Positions 1 to 5,760 of a stretch of DNA of 10,450 nucleotides are shown one piece after another. Source of the DNA: DSBG01 sp049975365. GTDB lineage: Bacteria; Desulfobacterota; Desulfomonilia; UBA1062. The translations under genes were made by a program, and so were the position numbers. The notes under the pieces were generated by a model that was not told where the DNA came from, did not search any database, and saw nothing but the letters and a program-made list of their open reading frames with translations. The stretch lies in assembly GCA_049975365.1 (NCBI GenBank), contig JBNGDS010000086.1, positions 1 through 10,450 of the forward strand, in the 5' to 3' direction. Position 1 is the stretch's first letter. Every line of letters starts with the position of its first letter.

Positions 1-2
1 GT

Positions 3-1310
3 CCGGAACCCTCAGACGAAATCCTGGCAAAGATCGGTATGCATGTATCCAAGATTATACCCGATGGCAGCACCATCCAGGTCGGGTACGGGAGAACCCC
101 CAATGCCGTGCTTTCCGGTCTGAGACACAAGAAGCACCTGGGCGTCCACACCGAGATGCTCGGCAGCGGCATCATTGACCTCATGAGGCAGGGGGTCATT
201 GACAACTCACTCAAGAGCATCGATACAGGGAAGACCATCGCTTCGCTCTGCCTGGGAAACGACGACGTCTACACCTATCTCCACGACAACCCTGATATAG
301 CCTTCATGCCCATCGACTATACCAATACCCCTGAAACCATATCGAAACATGAGAACATGGTAGCCATCAATTCCGCCCTTCAGGTGGATCTGACCGGCCA
401 GGCCACATCAGAATCCATCGGGGAGCTGTTTTACAGCGGCATTGGCGGCCATGCAGATTTCATGAGAACGGTGGCGTCGAAGTCTTCCGGCAAGACCATC
501 CTCGTGCTGCAGTCCACGGCGAAGAACGAGACCGTATCCCGCATTGTGCCGTTTCTCTCTCCAGGTGCCGGGGTGACGCTCACCCGGGGAGACATCCACT
601 ATGTGGTTACCGAATACGGTATCTGCTACCTCCACGGGAAAACCATCCGGGAACGAGCCATGTCACTGATCGCCATAGCTCACCCAACATTCAGGCCCTG
701 GCTGATCGAGGAGGCAAAGAAACACAACCTCATTTTCCAGGACCAGGTCTTCTACCCGGGCGATAAAGGTGAATATCCCTACGAACTCGAGACCTACAGG
801 ACAACCAGGACCGGCCTCACGATCCTCCTCAGGCCGATCAAAATCAGCGATGAGTCTCTGCTCAAAGACTTCATCTATTCTCTGTCCGAGAAAAGTCTCT
901 ACAAGCGCTTCCTCACCTACCGGGCAGAAATCCCCCATCGCGATCTGCAGAAACTGGTGGTCATCGACTACACCTCCCACATGGCTATTCTGGCCGTTCT
1001 GGAACAGGATGGGTGGGAAGAGATCCTCGGAGTGGCCAGGTACAACATCGAGGACGACATCCACCGGGCAGTGCTCGCCATCGTGGTTCGGGACGACTAC
1101 CAGAATCACGGCGTGGGTTCCGAGATGCTGGAATACGTTACCTACCTTGCAAAACGGCAGGGTCTGCTCGGGTTCACCGGGGAATCCTTTGCGGACAACC
1201 GGCCTGTCCTGCGCATGCTGAACAGATTCCGTGAGCGGGGGTTCGACGTGCAGCGGAGCATCAGCGAGGGATTGATCTCACTGAAGATCACGTTCATGGA
1301 CACGACGTGA
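3..1310 (+). CDS. Acetyl-CoA hydrolase/CoA-transferase fused to a GNAT acetyltransferase domain (5'-truncated)
   Basis: The reading frame is open from position 3, so the gene starts upstream; the ATG at 39 is internal. The first part (to about nt 750) matches the C-terminal half of the acetyl-CoA hydrolase / 4-hydroxybutyrate or butyryl-CoA:acetate CoA-transferase family. It contains HTEM (Glu codon 153-155, by family comparison the likely thioester-forming glutamate), ISKHENMVAINSA, VDLTGQ, SRIVPFL, GAGVTLTRGD and VVTEYGI. After a short linker, about nt 810-1290 is a GNAT domain with the acetyl-CoA loop DDYQNHGVG and the later ADNRPVLRMLNRF segment. The likely reaction is CoA transfer between a carboxylate and an acyl-CoA in the cytoplasm. 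The GNAT part may acetylate a protein or sense acetyl-CoA. Acceptor specificity cannot be read. It converges on the gene at 2799-1438. Confidence 0.88.
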   Translation, partial: PEPSDEILAKIGMHVSKIIPDGSTIQVGYGRTPNAVLSGLRHKKHLGVHTEMLGSGIIDLMRQGVIDNSLKSIDTGKTIASLCLGNDDVYTYLHDNPDIAFMPIDYTNTPETISKHENMVAINSALQVDLTGQATSESIGELFYSGIGGHADFMRTVASKSSGKTILVLQSTAKNETVSRIVPFLSPGAGVTLTRGDIHYVVTEYGICYLHGKTIRERAMSLIAIAHPTFRPWLIEEAKKHNLIFQDQVFYPGDKGEYPYELETYRTTRTGLTILLRPIKISDESLLKDFIYSLSEKSLYKRFLTYRAEIPHRDLQKLVVIDYTSHMAILAVLEQDGWEEILGVARYNIEDDIHRAVLAIVVRDDYQNHGVGSEMLEYVTYLAKRQGLLGFTGESFADNRPVLRMLNRFRERGFDVQRSISEGLISLKITFMDTT

Positions 1311-1437
1311 CACCACGTGAGGAAGATCACGAACCCGACCACGCTCCTCTTCACTGCCGAACCGGTGGCATCAAGGAAAGATCGTTTCGAACCCGAGGCA
1401 CTCAGGAGGTGCATGCCCGGGGATCGAACAGAAATGG
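1311..1437. other. Convergent intergenic gap, no clear terminator
   Basis: This 127-bp gap separates two convergent genes. The only structure seen is a short inverted repeat, ACGTG (1305-1309) with CACGT (1314-1318), overlapping the upstream stop codon. It lacks a T-tract on either side. I see no convincing intrinsic terminator for either gene and no small gene with a ribosome site. Confidence 0.5.
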
Positions 1438-2799
1438 TTATTTCATTCCTGCCTTCGCCGCAATGAGGAGCGGATCCCACACCGGGGAGAATGGCGGTGC
1501 ATAGGCGGTGTCCAGGGTGTAGAGTTCATCGAGCCGCATATTTTGGGTGATTGCAGCCACAAGTGCGTTGATCCGCAGTGCTGAACCTTCCTTTCCGATG
1601 ATCTGGCCTCCCACGATCACCTTGGTGTCGTCCTCAAAGTAAAGCTTGACCCACAATTCAGAAGAGCCCGGAAAGTATTCGGGAAGATTGCGTGCCTTGA
1701 TCTTGACTGAGCTGATGTGCTTCAGGTCGTACCGGTCGATCTCAGCCTGGCCGATGCCGGTCTTTGCGATCTCGTAGTCGAACACTTTTGTCACAGCGGT
1801 CCCGATGATGCCCGGGAAGGGTTTGAGCTTTTTCCCGGAGAGCTCGGCCACGATGTTCTCTCCACACATCCTACCCTGCCGGTTTGCCGTCAGGCCCAAG
1901 GGGATGAACACCGGCTGACACAGAAGCCGGTGATACACCGTGCTGCAGTCGCCGGCAGAATAGATATCCGGATCAGAGGTCCTGAGGTAGTGATCCACCA
2001 GGATGGCATTGCGCGGGCCAAGGTCGAGCTGTGCCTGTGCAGCGATCTCGCTGCTCGGGGTCACTCCGATGCTCACCAGGACACATTCTGCACCGATCGA
2101 TGTCTCGTCTTCGAGACGCACTGCCCTCACTTTCTCATCCCCGTCCATTCCCACGACCTTCTTGGAGGTGACGATATCCACAGTGTTGCTCCTCATCCCG
2201 GCAGCGACGATCTCACTCATATCTTCATCCATGATGGCCAGGATTCTGGGGAGCGCCTCCACCATGGTGACCTTCATGCCGGCCTTGGTAAAGGATTCCG
2301 CGACCTCCACTCCGATATACCCGCCACCGATGATCACTGCACGTTGAGGCTTTTCCTGTTCGATGTAGGCCTTGATATCGACCCCATCCTGGAACTCCTT
2401 CATGGGGAAAACCCCCCTGAGGCGGATACCGGGAAGGTCCGGCATGATGGCACGGGCCCCGGTGGCAATCACGAGCTTGGAGTATTCCTGCTCAATGGTA
2501 CTCCCGCCCTCCAGGTCCCGGATGGTGACAGTCTTCTTCTTCCGATCGATGGAAACCGCCTCGTGGCGGGTCTTCAGGTTGATTCCCCGCTTGTGGATGG
2601 CGTCCTCAGGGTGCAGCGCAATGAGTTCCTCCTGCTCGTGTATCTGACCAGATACAAAGTAGGGGACACCTCAGGCCCCGTAGGAGATGTAGGCCTCCTT
2701 CCCGAATACCATGACCTCCACCTCGGGAAGAGACCGCTTGATGGTGCTGGCAGCGCTCATTCCCGCTGCAACGGCTCCGATGACGACAATAGGCTTCAT
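1438..2799 (-). CDS. Selenocysteine-containing CoA-disulfide reductase / NADH oxidase family flavoprotein
   Basis: Read from ATG 2799 to TAA 1438 this is 453 residues if the in-frame TGA at 2673-2671 is decoded as selenocysteine (residue 43). Length and domain order match the CoA-disulfide reductase/Nox branch of pyridine nucleotide-disulfide oxidoreductases. There is an N-terminal FAD fold (VVIGAVAAGMSAA, residues 5-17), then YISYGA-U-GVPYFVSG, where relatives have the redox cysteine (Cys43 in the S. aureus enzyme), then LVIATGA (about 109-115). An NAD(P) fold follows (GGGYIGVEVAE, from residue 158), then the FAD-binding YSAGDC (about 280-285) and a dimerisation domain ending in YAPPFSPVWDP. 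The family reduces CoA disulfide, polysulfide or oxygen with NAD(P)H; the true substrate here is unknown. AAGGAGGTG lies 7 nt before the ATG. Conventional gene calling would start after the TGA and lose the FAD domain. Confidence 0.9.
2639..2656 (-). promoter_or_regulatory. Bacterial SECIS element
   Basis: The mRNA reads UGUAUCU-GGUC-AGAUACA, a perfect 7-bp stem with a GGUC loop. Twenty-one nucleotides separate the UGA from the loop. The E. coli fdhF SECIS, from memory, has the same GGUC loop at a similar distance; in that system SelB binds the upper stem-loop with a bulged U. Here the unpaired U residues lie 5' of the stem (CUU before UGUAUCU). The stem lies inside the coding sequence and encodes FVSGQIH. 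I infer SelB-dependent decoding; selA, selB, selC and selD are not in this window. Confidence 0.85.
2671..2673 (-). other. In-frame UGA predicted to encode selenocysteine (codon 43)
   Basis: TGA falls exactly where the family has its catalytic cysteine, in the motif SYGA-x-GVPYFVSG. The frame continues unbroken for 410 further codons with all family motifs, and the upstream 42 codons form the expected FAD-binding start. No frame change is needed. A SECIS-like hairpin follows at the expected distance. Sequencing error (TGC or TGT read as TGA) is the alternative, but it would not explain the hairpin. Confidence 0.9.
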
Positions 2800-2806
2800 G
2801 AACTCA

Positions 2807-2815
2807 CACCTCCTT
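2807..2815 (-). promoter_or_regulatory. Ribosome binding site fixing the selenoprotein start
   Basis: On the minus strand AAGGAGGTG ends 7 nt before ATG 2799. It supports translation starting upstream of the in-frame TGA, so the 42 codons before it are translated. Confidence 0.85.
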
Positions 2816-2838
2816 CGGGTTCCATAATCTCATGGTAC

Positions 2839-2866
2839 ATAATAATCATGTCGACTCCCGTGTCCA
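2839..2866 (-). promoter_or_regulatory. Candidate sigma-70 promoter of the selenoprotein gene
   Basis: Minus strand TGGACA (2866-2861), a 16-bp spacer and TATTAT (2844-2839), each hexamer matching the consensus at 5 of 6 positions. It would give a leader of about 30 nt before the ATG at 2799. No operator is seen over it; the TetR sites lie about 180 bp further upstream. Confidence 0.5.
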
Positions 2867-3007
2867 GGGAACTCCCGGTAAGATTGGATCACTGATGGAT
2901 GAATACCATCGACACGGCACAAGACCAGCAGTTTTTTATCGCAGGAAGACCACGAATCACCTGTTTATCAGCACGTACAAAAATATTGTGGTGCTTGAGA
3001 TTTTGTA

Positions 3008-3036
3008 TTGACAGACAATATGAGTGTATGTATACA
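3008..3036 (+). promoter_or_regulatory. Candidate sigma-70 promoter of the TetR regulator gene
   Basis: TTGACA (3008-3013), a 17-bp spacer, then TATACA (3031-3036). The -35 is a perfect consensus and the -10 matches at 4 of 6. Two small palindromes overlap it: TATTG-acaga-CAATA (3006-3020) over the -35 and ATGTATACAT (3028-3037) over the -10. The predicted transcript start, near 3043, abuts the first operator, a layout suited to repression. Confidence 0.6.
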
Positions 3037-3045
3037 TGGGGGATT

Positions 3046-3063
3046 ACCGACTGTCTGGTCGGT
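3046..3063 (+). promoter_or_regulatory. TetR-family operator, site 1
   Basis: ACCGAC-TGTCTG-GTCGGT is an inverted repeat with perfect 6-bp arms and a 6-bp spacer. ACCGAC/GTCGGT arms are typical of TetR/AcrR regulator sites. It starts about 3 bp after the predicted transcript start of the downstream TetR gene, so binding should block transcription and give autoregulation. Confidence 0.7.
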
Positions 3064-3067
3064 TTTT

Positions 3068-3085
3068 AAACCAGCTGGTCGGTTT
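3068..3085 (+). promoter_or_regulatory. TetR-family operator, site 2
   Basis: AAACCAGCTGGTCGGTTT is an 18-bp imperfect dyad with the core palindrome ACCAGCTGGT and outer AAACC/GGTTT. The 11-mer CTGGTCGGTTT occurs here at 3075-3085 and also at 3055-3065, exactly 20 bp apart (about two helical turns). This suggests two dimers bound side by side on one DNA face. Confidence 0.6.
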
Positions 3086-3219
3086 GATATGGGGTTTTAG
3101 TTTTCTCAAGCAGTACGTACATGTGGAATGGTGGGTGATGGTCTATACCTTTGGACACGTCTCTCCACGATCACGTCATCACCGCTATCTCCGGTACTCA
3201 CTGGGAAAGGAGTGTCTGC
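3086..3219 (+). other. Untranslated leader of the TetR gene
   Basis: If the promoter at 3008-3036 is used, the leader is about 175 nt. It has no supported gene. A TTG-led open extension upstream of the TetR start at 3220 lacks a ribosome site and family similarity. GGTGATG (3134-3140) can pair with CATCACC (3177-3183) across 36 nt; I see no recognisable riboswitch. Confidence 0.4.
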
Positions 3220-3828
3220 ATGCCGCCCATACCGGAACTCGAGGCGATCAGAAAGGCCCAGATCCTCGATGCAGCCCTGAGAACCATTGCCGACTATGGG
3301 TGTTCGAATGTCACAATGGATGATATCTGCAGGGCAGCCGGGCTCTCCAAGGGCGGTCTGAATCACTACTTCAAATCGAAGAACGATCTGTTCATGGCCG
3401 TGTTCCAGGAATTTTTCAAACAGATCTTCCAGCGCGGGGAAGACACCATGAACACGTTCACCGACCCGATGGACAAGCTTCTCTCCTTCAGCTGGCTCTA
3501 CGGTGAAGACGATCCTGATTTGCACGTGGGCTACCCGATCCTGTTCGACTTTATGTCCGTCGCTGTTCACGAGCCGGAGTATCGGAAATTCTTCCAGGAA
3601 TGGATCGACAACTGGCTTACCCTCCTGAAGAAGGCGATCATTCTCGGCAAAGATCAAGGCATGTTCGCCGGTGTTGACCCGGATTCAGCAGCCATGATCA
3701 TCTCGGCGATCTATCAGGGCATCGCCACCCGGTGGTACCTTGCCCCGGAGACCCATTCGACGAAATGGGCCCTTGATTCACTCGAACGTTCGGTACGAGG
3801 CCTGCTCTCCTCGTACAGCCATACATGA
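3220..3828 (+). CDS. TetR/AcrR-family transcriptional regulator
   Basis: A 202-residue protein, typical for TetR repressors. The ATG at 3220 is chosen because AAAGGAG (3206-3212) precedes it by 7 nt and the family N-terminus (AIRKAQILDAALRTIADYG) starts soon after. The helix-turn-helix covers about residues 12-58, with recognition segment TMDDICRAAGLSKGGLNHYF (32-51) and the typical FKSKNDLF end. The remainder is the helical ligand-binding and dimerisation domain, which is divergent as usual. Two operator-like dyads lie in its own promoter region. Its position ahead of acyl-CoA genes suggests control of that cluster with an acyl-CoA or fatty-acid effector; the effector is not readable from sequence. 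Confidence 0.9.
   Translation: MPPIPELEAIRKAQILDAALRTIADYGCSNVTMDDICRAAGLSKGGLNHYFKSKNDLFMAVFQEFFKQIFQRGEDTMNTFTDPMDKLLSFSWLYGEDDPDLHVGYPILFDFMSVAVHEPEYRKFFQEWIDNWLTLLKKAIILGKDQGMFAGVDPDSAAMIISAIYQGIATRWYLAPETHSTKWALDSLERSVRGLLSSYSHT
3793..3816 (+). repeat. Inverted repeat at the 3' end of the TetR gene
   Basis: GTACGAGG (3793-3800) and CCTCGTAC (3809-3816) are perfect 8-bp arms around an 8-nt loop, within the last codons of the regulator gene. No T-run follows, so it is not a standard intrinsic terminator. It could be an mRNA processing or stability hairpin, or chance. Confidence 0.45.
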
Positions 3829-3980
3829 ACGTGAGAAAGGAGGGATGTAAAAAAACACATGGCTGGATACTATCCGCAACAGTGCGGGAACTGCTCTTGA
3901 AGTGACTGTGATGGAGGTTTCAATACATTGGTATTCGGGCAAATTTTTACCGCCCATACACACACTTAAAGGAGGATCTT

Positions 3981-4370
3981 ATGGCAGTATTTCCAAACAC
4001 GGAAAAGATGTATGAGGTTTTAGGAGAACTATTCAATACCTTAATGAAGGATGAAGTAGTTCTACAGAAGTACCTCGATTCAAACATCATCATCAAGTTT
4101 GATATCTTCGATCCCGAGGGCTATATCTGGCTGACCAACGATGGAAGGGTCATCTGCGGGCCCGCGGATCTGAAACCCACGATCCTGATGACCTTAAGCG
4201 GTGACTCGTGCCACAAGTTCTGGCTCAAGGAGCTCACTCTTCCCATCGCGCTTGCCAAGGGTCACATCAAGGCAAAGGGTCCCATGCCCAAGGTTCTCAA
4301 GCTCCTGCCGCTCCTCAAGCCAGCGTACGAGGCATACCCCGACATCGCGAAAAAGCACAATATCGCATAG
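3981..4370 (+). CDS. SCP2 sterol-carrier / lipid-transfer domain protein
   Basis: A 129-residue protein consisting of a single SCP2-like domain. Features include the central strand pattern IIIKFDIFDPEGYIWLTNDG, the following PTILMTLSGDSCHKFWLKEL, and LALAKGHIKAKGPMPKVLKL-type C-terminal residues typical of the family. There is no signal peptide or membrane segment. The family binds hydrophobic ligands such as fatty acids, acyl-CoAs and sterols; here it may present a hydrophobic acid or CoA ester to the downstream enzymes. AAAGGAGG lies just before the ATG. The 152-bp gap from the TetR gene shows no convincing promoter or operator, so read-through from the TetR promoter is possible. The next gene follows after 20 bp. 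Confidence 0.8.
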   Translation: MAVFPNTEKMYEVLGELFNTLMKDEVVLQKYLDSNIIIKFDIFDPEGYIWLTNDGRVICGPADLKPTILMTLSGDSCHKFWLKELTLPIALAKGHIKAKGPMPKVLKLLPLLKPAYEAYPDIAKKHNIA

Positions 4371-4390
4371 CCGTCTCAAGGAGGGAATCC

Positions 4391-5068
4391 ATGAGTATTG
4401 AACGAAGCATGAAACAATTCGAGGAGGACCGAAAGTATGCCGCCAGGATAGTGGCCCGACTGCTCCTCGCCTCCTGTGTCACATCACCACGTGTAGGCGG
4501 TGTCGGCGAGTGCTCCGTGCACATCCTCGACGAGGAAACCGACATCGAGGATCTGTGCCAGCAGATCGAGCTGATGTCGGGTGAAAACAAGGCATGGGAG
4601 TTCTTCAAGCGGGATGCAGCGATTCTGCGGGATGCCGATGTTGTCTTGGTGGTTACGTCCCTGCGGAGCCTGACCGACCCGGCAGACATCAACTGCAACA
4701 TGTGCGGAAAGCTCACCTGTGAATACCTCAAGGAAGAACCGAAGCTCCCAAAAGAACCCGGCGTCGCATTCACCGGCCCACTGTGCTCTTTCAGGGCAAA
4801 CAACATCGCCTATGCCATTGACGGCATCGTTTCACTGGCACGGAATCTCGGCATCGACTACGGGGTGTACTGGTCGATAGGGGCCGCAGCCATGAGGATG
4901 GGCATCCTGCCGAAAGCCACCGGGTTTGCCCTCGGCGTGGGGATCTCGATCACCGAGAAGAGCCCGTTCAGGGACATCCCCGAGAAGTACGAGGAGATCA
5001 ACGAGCGGACCATGAACGACAGAATCATCCGGAGGCTCTGGCCTCAGTTCAGGTCTATCTACAGTTAG
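4391..5068 (+). CDS. DUF2148 (ferredoxin-domain) protein, first of a tandem pair
   Basis: A 225-residue cytoplasmic protein. ATG 4391 is preceded by AAGGAGGG with 5-nt spacing; a longer open extension upstream overlaps the SCP2 gene and is not real. It matches the DUF2148 / COG4739 family: an N-terminal helix with RIVARLLLASC, FFKRDAAILRDADVVLVV, a cysteine cluster C102-x2-C105-G-x3-C110, then GPLC132SF, and a C-terminal GVYWSIGAAAMRMGILP-x-AT-x-GFALGVGISITEKSPFRD. The four cysteines probably bind an iron-sulfur cluster. Two further cysteines (C29, C41) precede the cluster. The role is unknown; redox or sensing in acyl-CoA metabolism is inference. The following paralog starts 12 bp after the stop. 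Confidence 0.82.
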   Translation: MSIERSMKQFEEDRKYAARIVARLLLASCVTSPRVGGVGECSVHILDEETDIEDLCQQIELMSGENKAWEFFKRDAAILRDADVVLVVTSLRSLTDPADINCNMCGKLTCEYLKEEPKLPKEPGVAFTGPLCSFRANNIAYAIDGIVSLARNLGIDYGVYWSIGAAAMRMGILPKATGFALGVGISITEKSPFRDIPEKYEEINERTMNDRIIRRLWPQFRSIYS

Positions 5069-5080
5069 GGGGTGGATGCT

Positions 5081-5740
5081 ATGGCGACGATAGAGTTGAA
5101 CGAACTTATTACCAACGGCCTGGACAGAGCAGTCGAACTCATGGCCCTGGCAGCTCGGACCAGCTTTCAGTTCGGCAAGAAGAACACCGTGAAGGTCATT
5201 GCCGTAGGGAACGAGGAGATCGAGCAGCTTGCGGAATACTGCTTCTCCTTGGGAGACATGGCACCCCTTGCCGCTCGTGATGGACGGTTCGCCGTGGACC
5301 TGATCAAGGAGCCGACAAAACTGCTCATCCTCGGAGAAAAAAGGAAATCCCCATTCAATTACAATTGCGGTGCATGCGGATACAGGTCGTGTGCAGAGCT
5401 CAACAAGGCGGAGATGGTGGAATCGCTCACCTCGAACGGCCCGTGCTGCCAGTTCAAGAACCTGAACCTGAATATTGCCGCCGATGCCGCCGCTGCAATG
5501 GCCTGGCGCCTGGGATTGCACTGCAGGGTATTCAGCACACTGGGATTCGCTGCCAAGGCCCTGGAGGTCATCCAGGACGTGGACCTCGTGGTGAGCGTCT
5601 CGGTGAGTGCTGCCAAAGTGGATCCGTACTTCGACCGCCACAAGTTCTGGACCCAGGATTTTTGGGACGAGATCTTCAAGAAGGAATTCCCCACCTTCTC
5701 CAGGGGATTCATCGGTGCGGTTGAAGACGAAGACTGGTGA
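5081..5740 (+). CDS. DUF2148 (ferredoxin-domain) protein, second of a tandem pair
   Basis: A 219-residue paralog of the preceding gene. ATG 5081 is preferred because GGGGGTGG lies 5 nt before it; an in-frame GTG at 5072 is the alternative start. Family signs are RAVELMALAARTSFQFGKKN, an N-C96-GA-C99-GYRS-C104 cluster, GPCC (C122, C123) followed by QFKNLNLNIAADAAAAMAW, FSTLGFAAKAL, and the end segment VSVSVSAAKVDPYFDR. It keeps the common CGACG form of the cluster, whereas the first copy has CNMCG. An extra tail of about 30 residues, rich in F, W and D, ends the protein. Pairing and 12-bp spacing suggest a heteromeric complex. Function is unknown. Confidence 0.82.
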   Translation: MATIELNELITNGLDRAVELMALAARTSFQFGKKNTVKVIAVGNEEIEQLAEYCFSLGDMAPLAARDGRFAVDLIKEPTKLLILGEKRKSPFNYNCGACGYRSCAELNKAEMVESLTSNGPCCQFKNLNLNIAADAAAAMAWRLGLHCRVFSTLGFAAKALEVIQDVDLVVSVSVSAAKVDPYFDRHKFWTQDFWDEIFKKEFPTFSRGFIGAVEDEDW

Positions 5741-5760
5741 GGAGCATCAAGGAGGTAGTC

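Noticed and set aside
1308..1437. Possible second recoded UGA at the stop of the CoA-transferase/GNAT gene, since the frame stays open for about 50 codons with a small hairpin nearby
   Set aside because: The GNAT domain is complete at the TGA, the extension has no family similarity, no cysteine position is implied and the hairpin overlaps the stop rather than following it.
1438..2472. Shorter start (GTG 2472) for the minus-strand flavoprotein as a normal gene
   Set aside because: It would remove the FAD-binding domain and the redox site, has no good ribosome site and ignores the matching in-frame upstream codons with a strong ribosome site at 2807-2815.
1717..2895. Long plus-strand open frame (392 codons) opposite the selenoprotein gene
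   Set aside because: Its translation is rich in His, Asp, Gly and Leu with no recognisable domain, and it is exactly antisense to a gene with clear family motifs. It is a GC-driven shadow.
3024..3323. Plus-strand open frame of 99 codons overlapping the operators and the TetR start
   Set aside because: No ribosome site, runs through the operator dyads and overlaps the TetR coding region in another frame.
3859..3900. Tiny frame encoding 13 residues with CGNC between the TetR and SCP2 genes
   Set aside because: The AAGGAGG-like sequence is too far upstream of its ATG and 13 codons carry no evidence of coding.
3897..3926. Possible promoter TTGAAG-N18-CAATAC before the SCP2 gene
   Set aside because: The -10 match is poor and spacing is not ideal; not strong enough to annotate.
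4832..5641. Minus-strand open frame of 269 codons across the DUF2148 genes
   Set aside because: Low-complexity translation without motifs, antisense to two well-supported genes.
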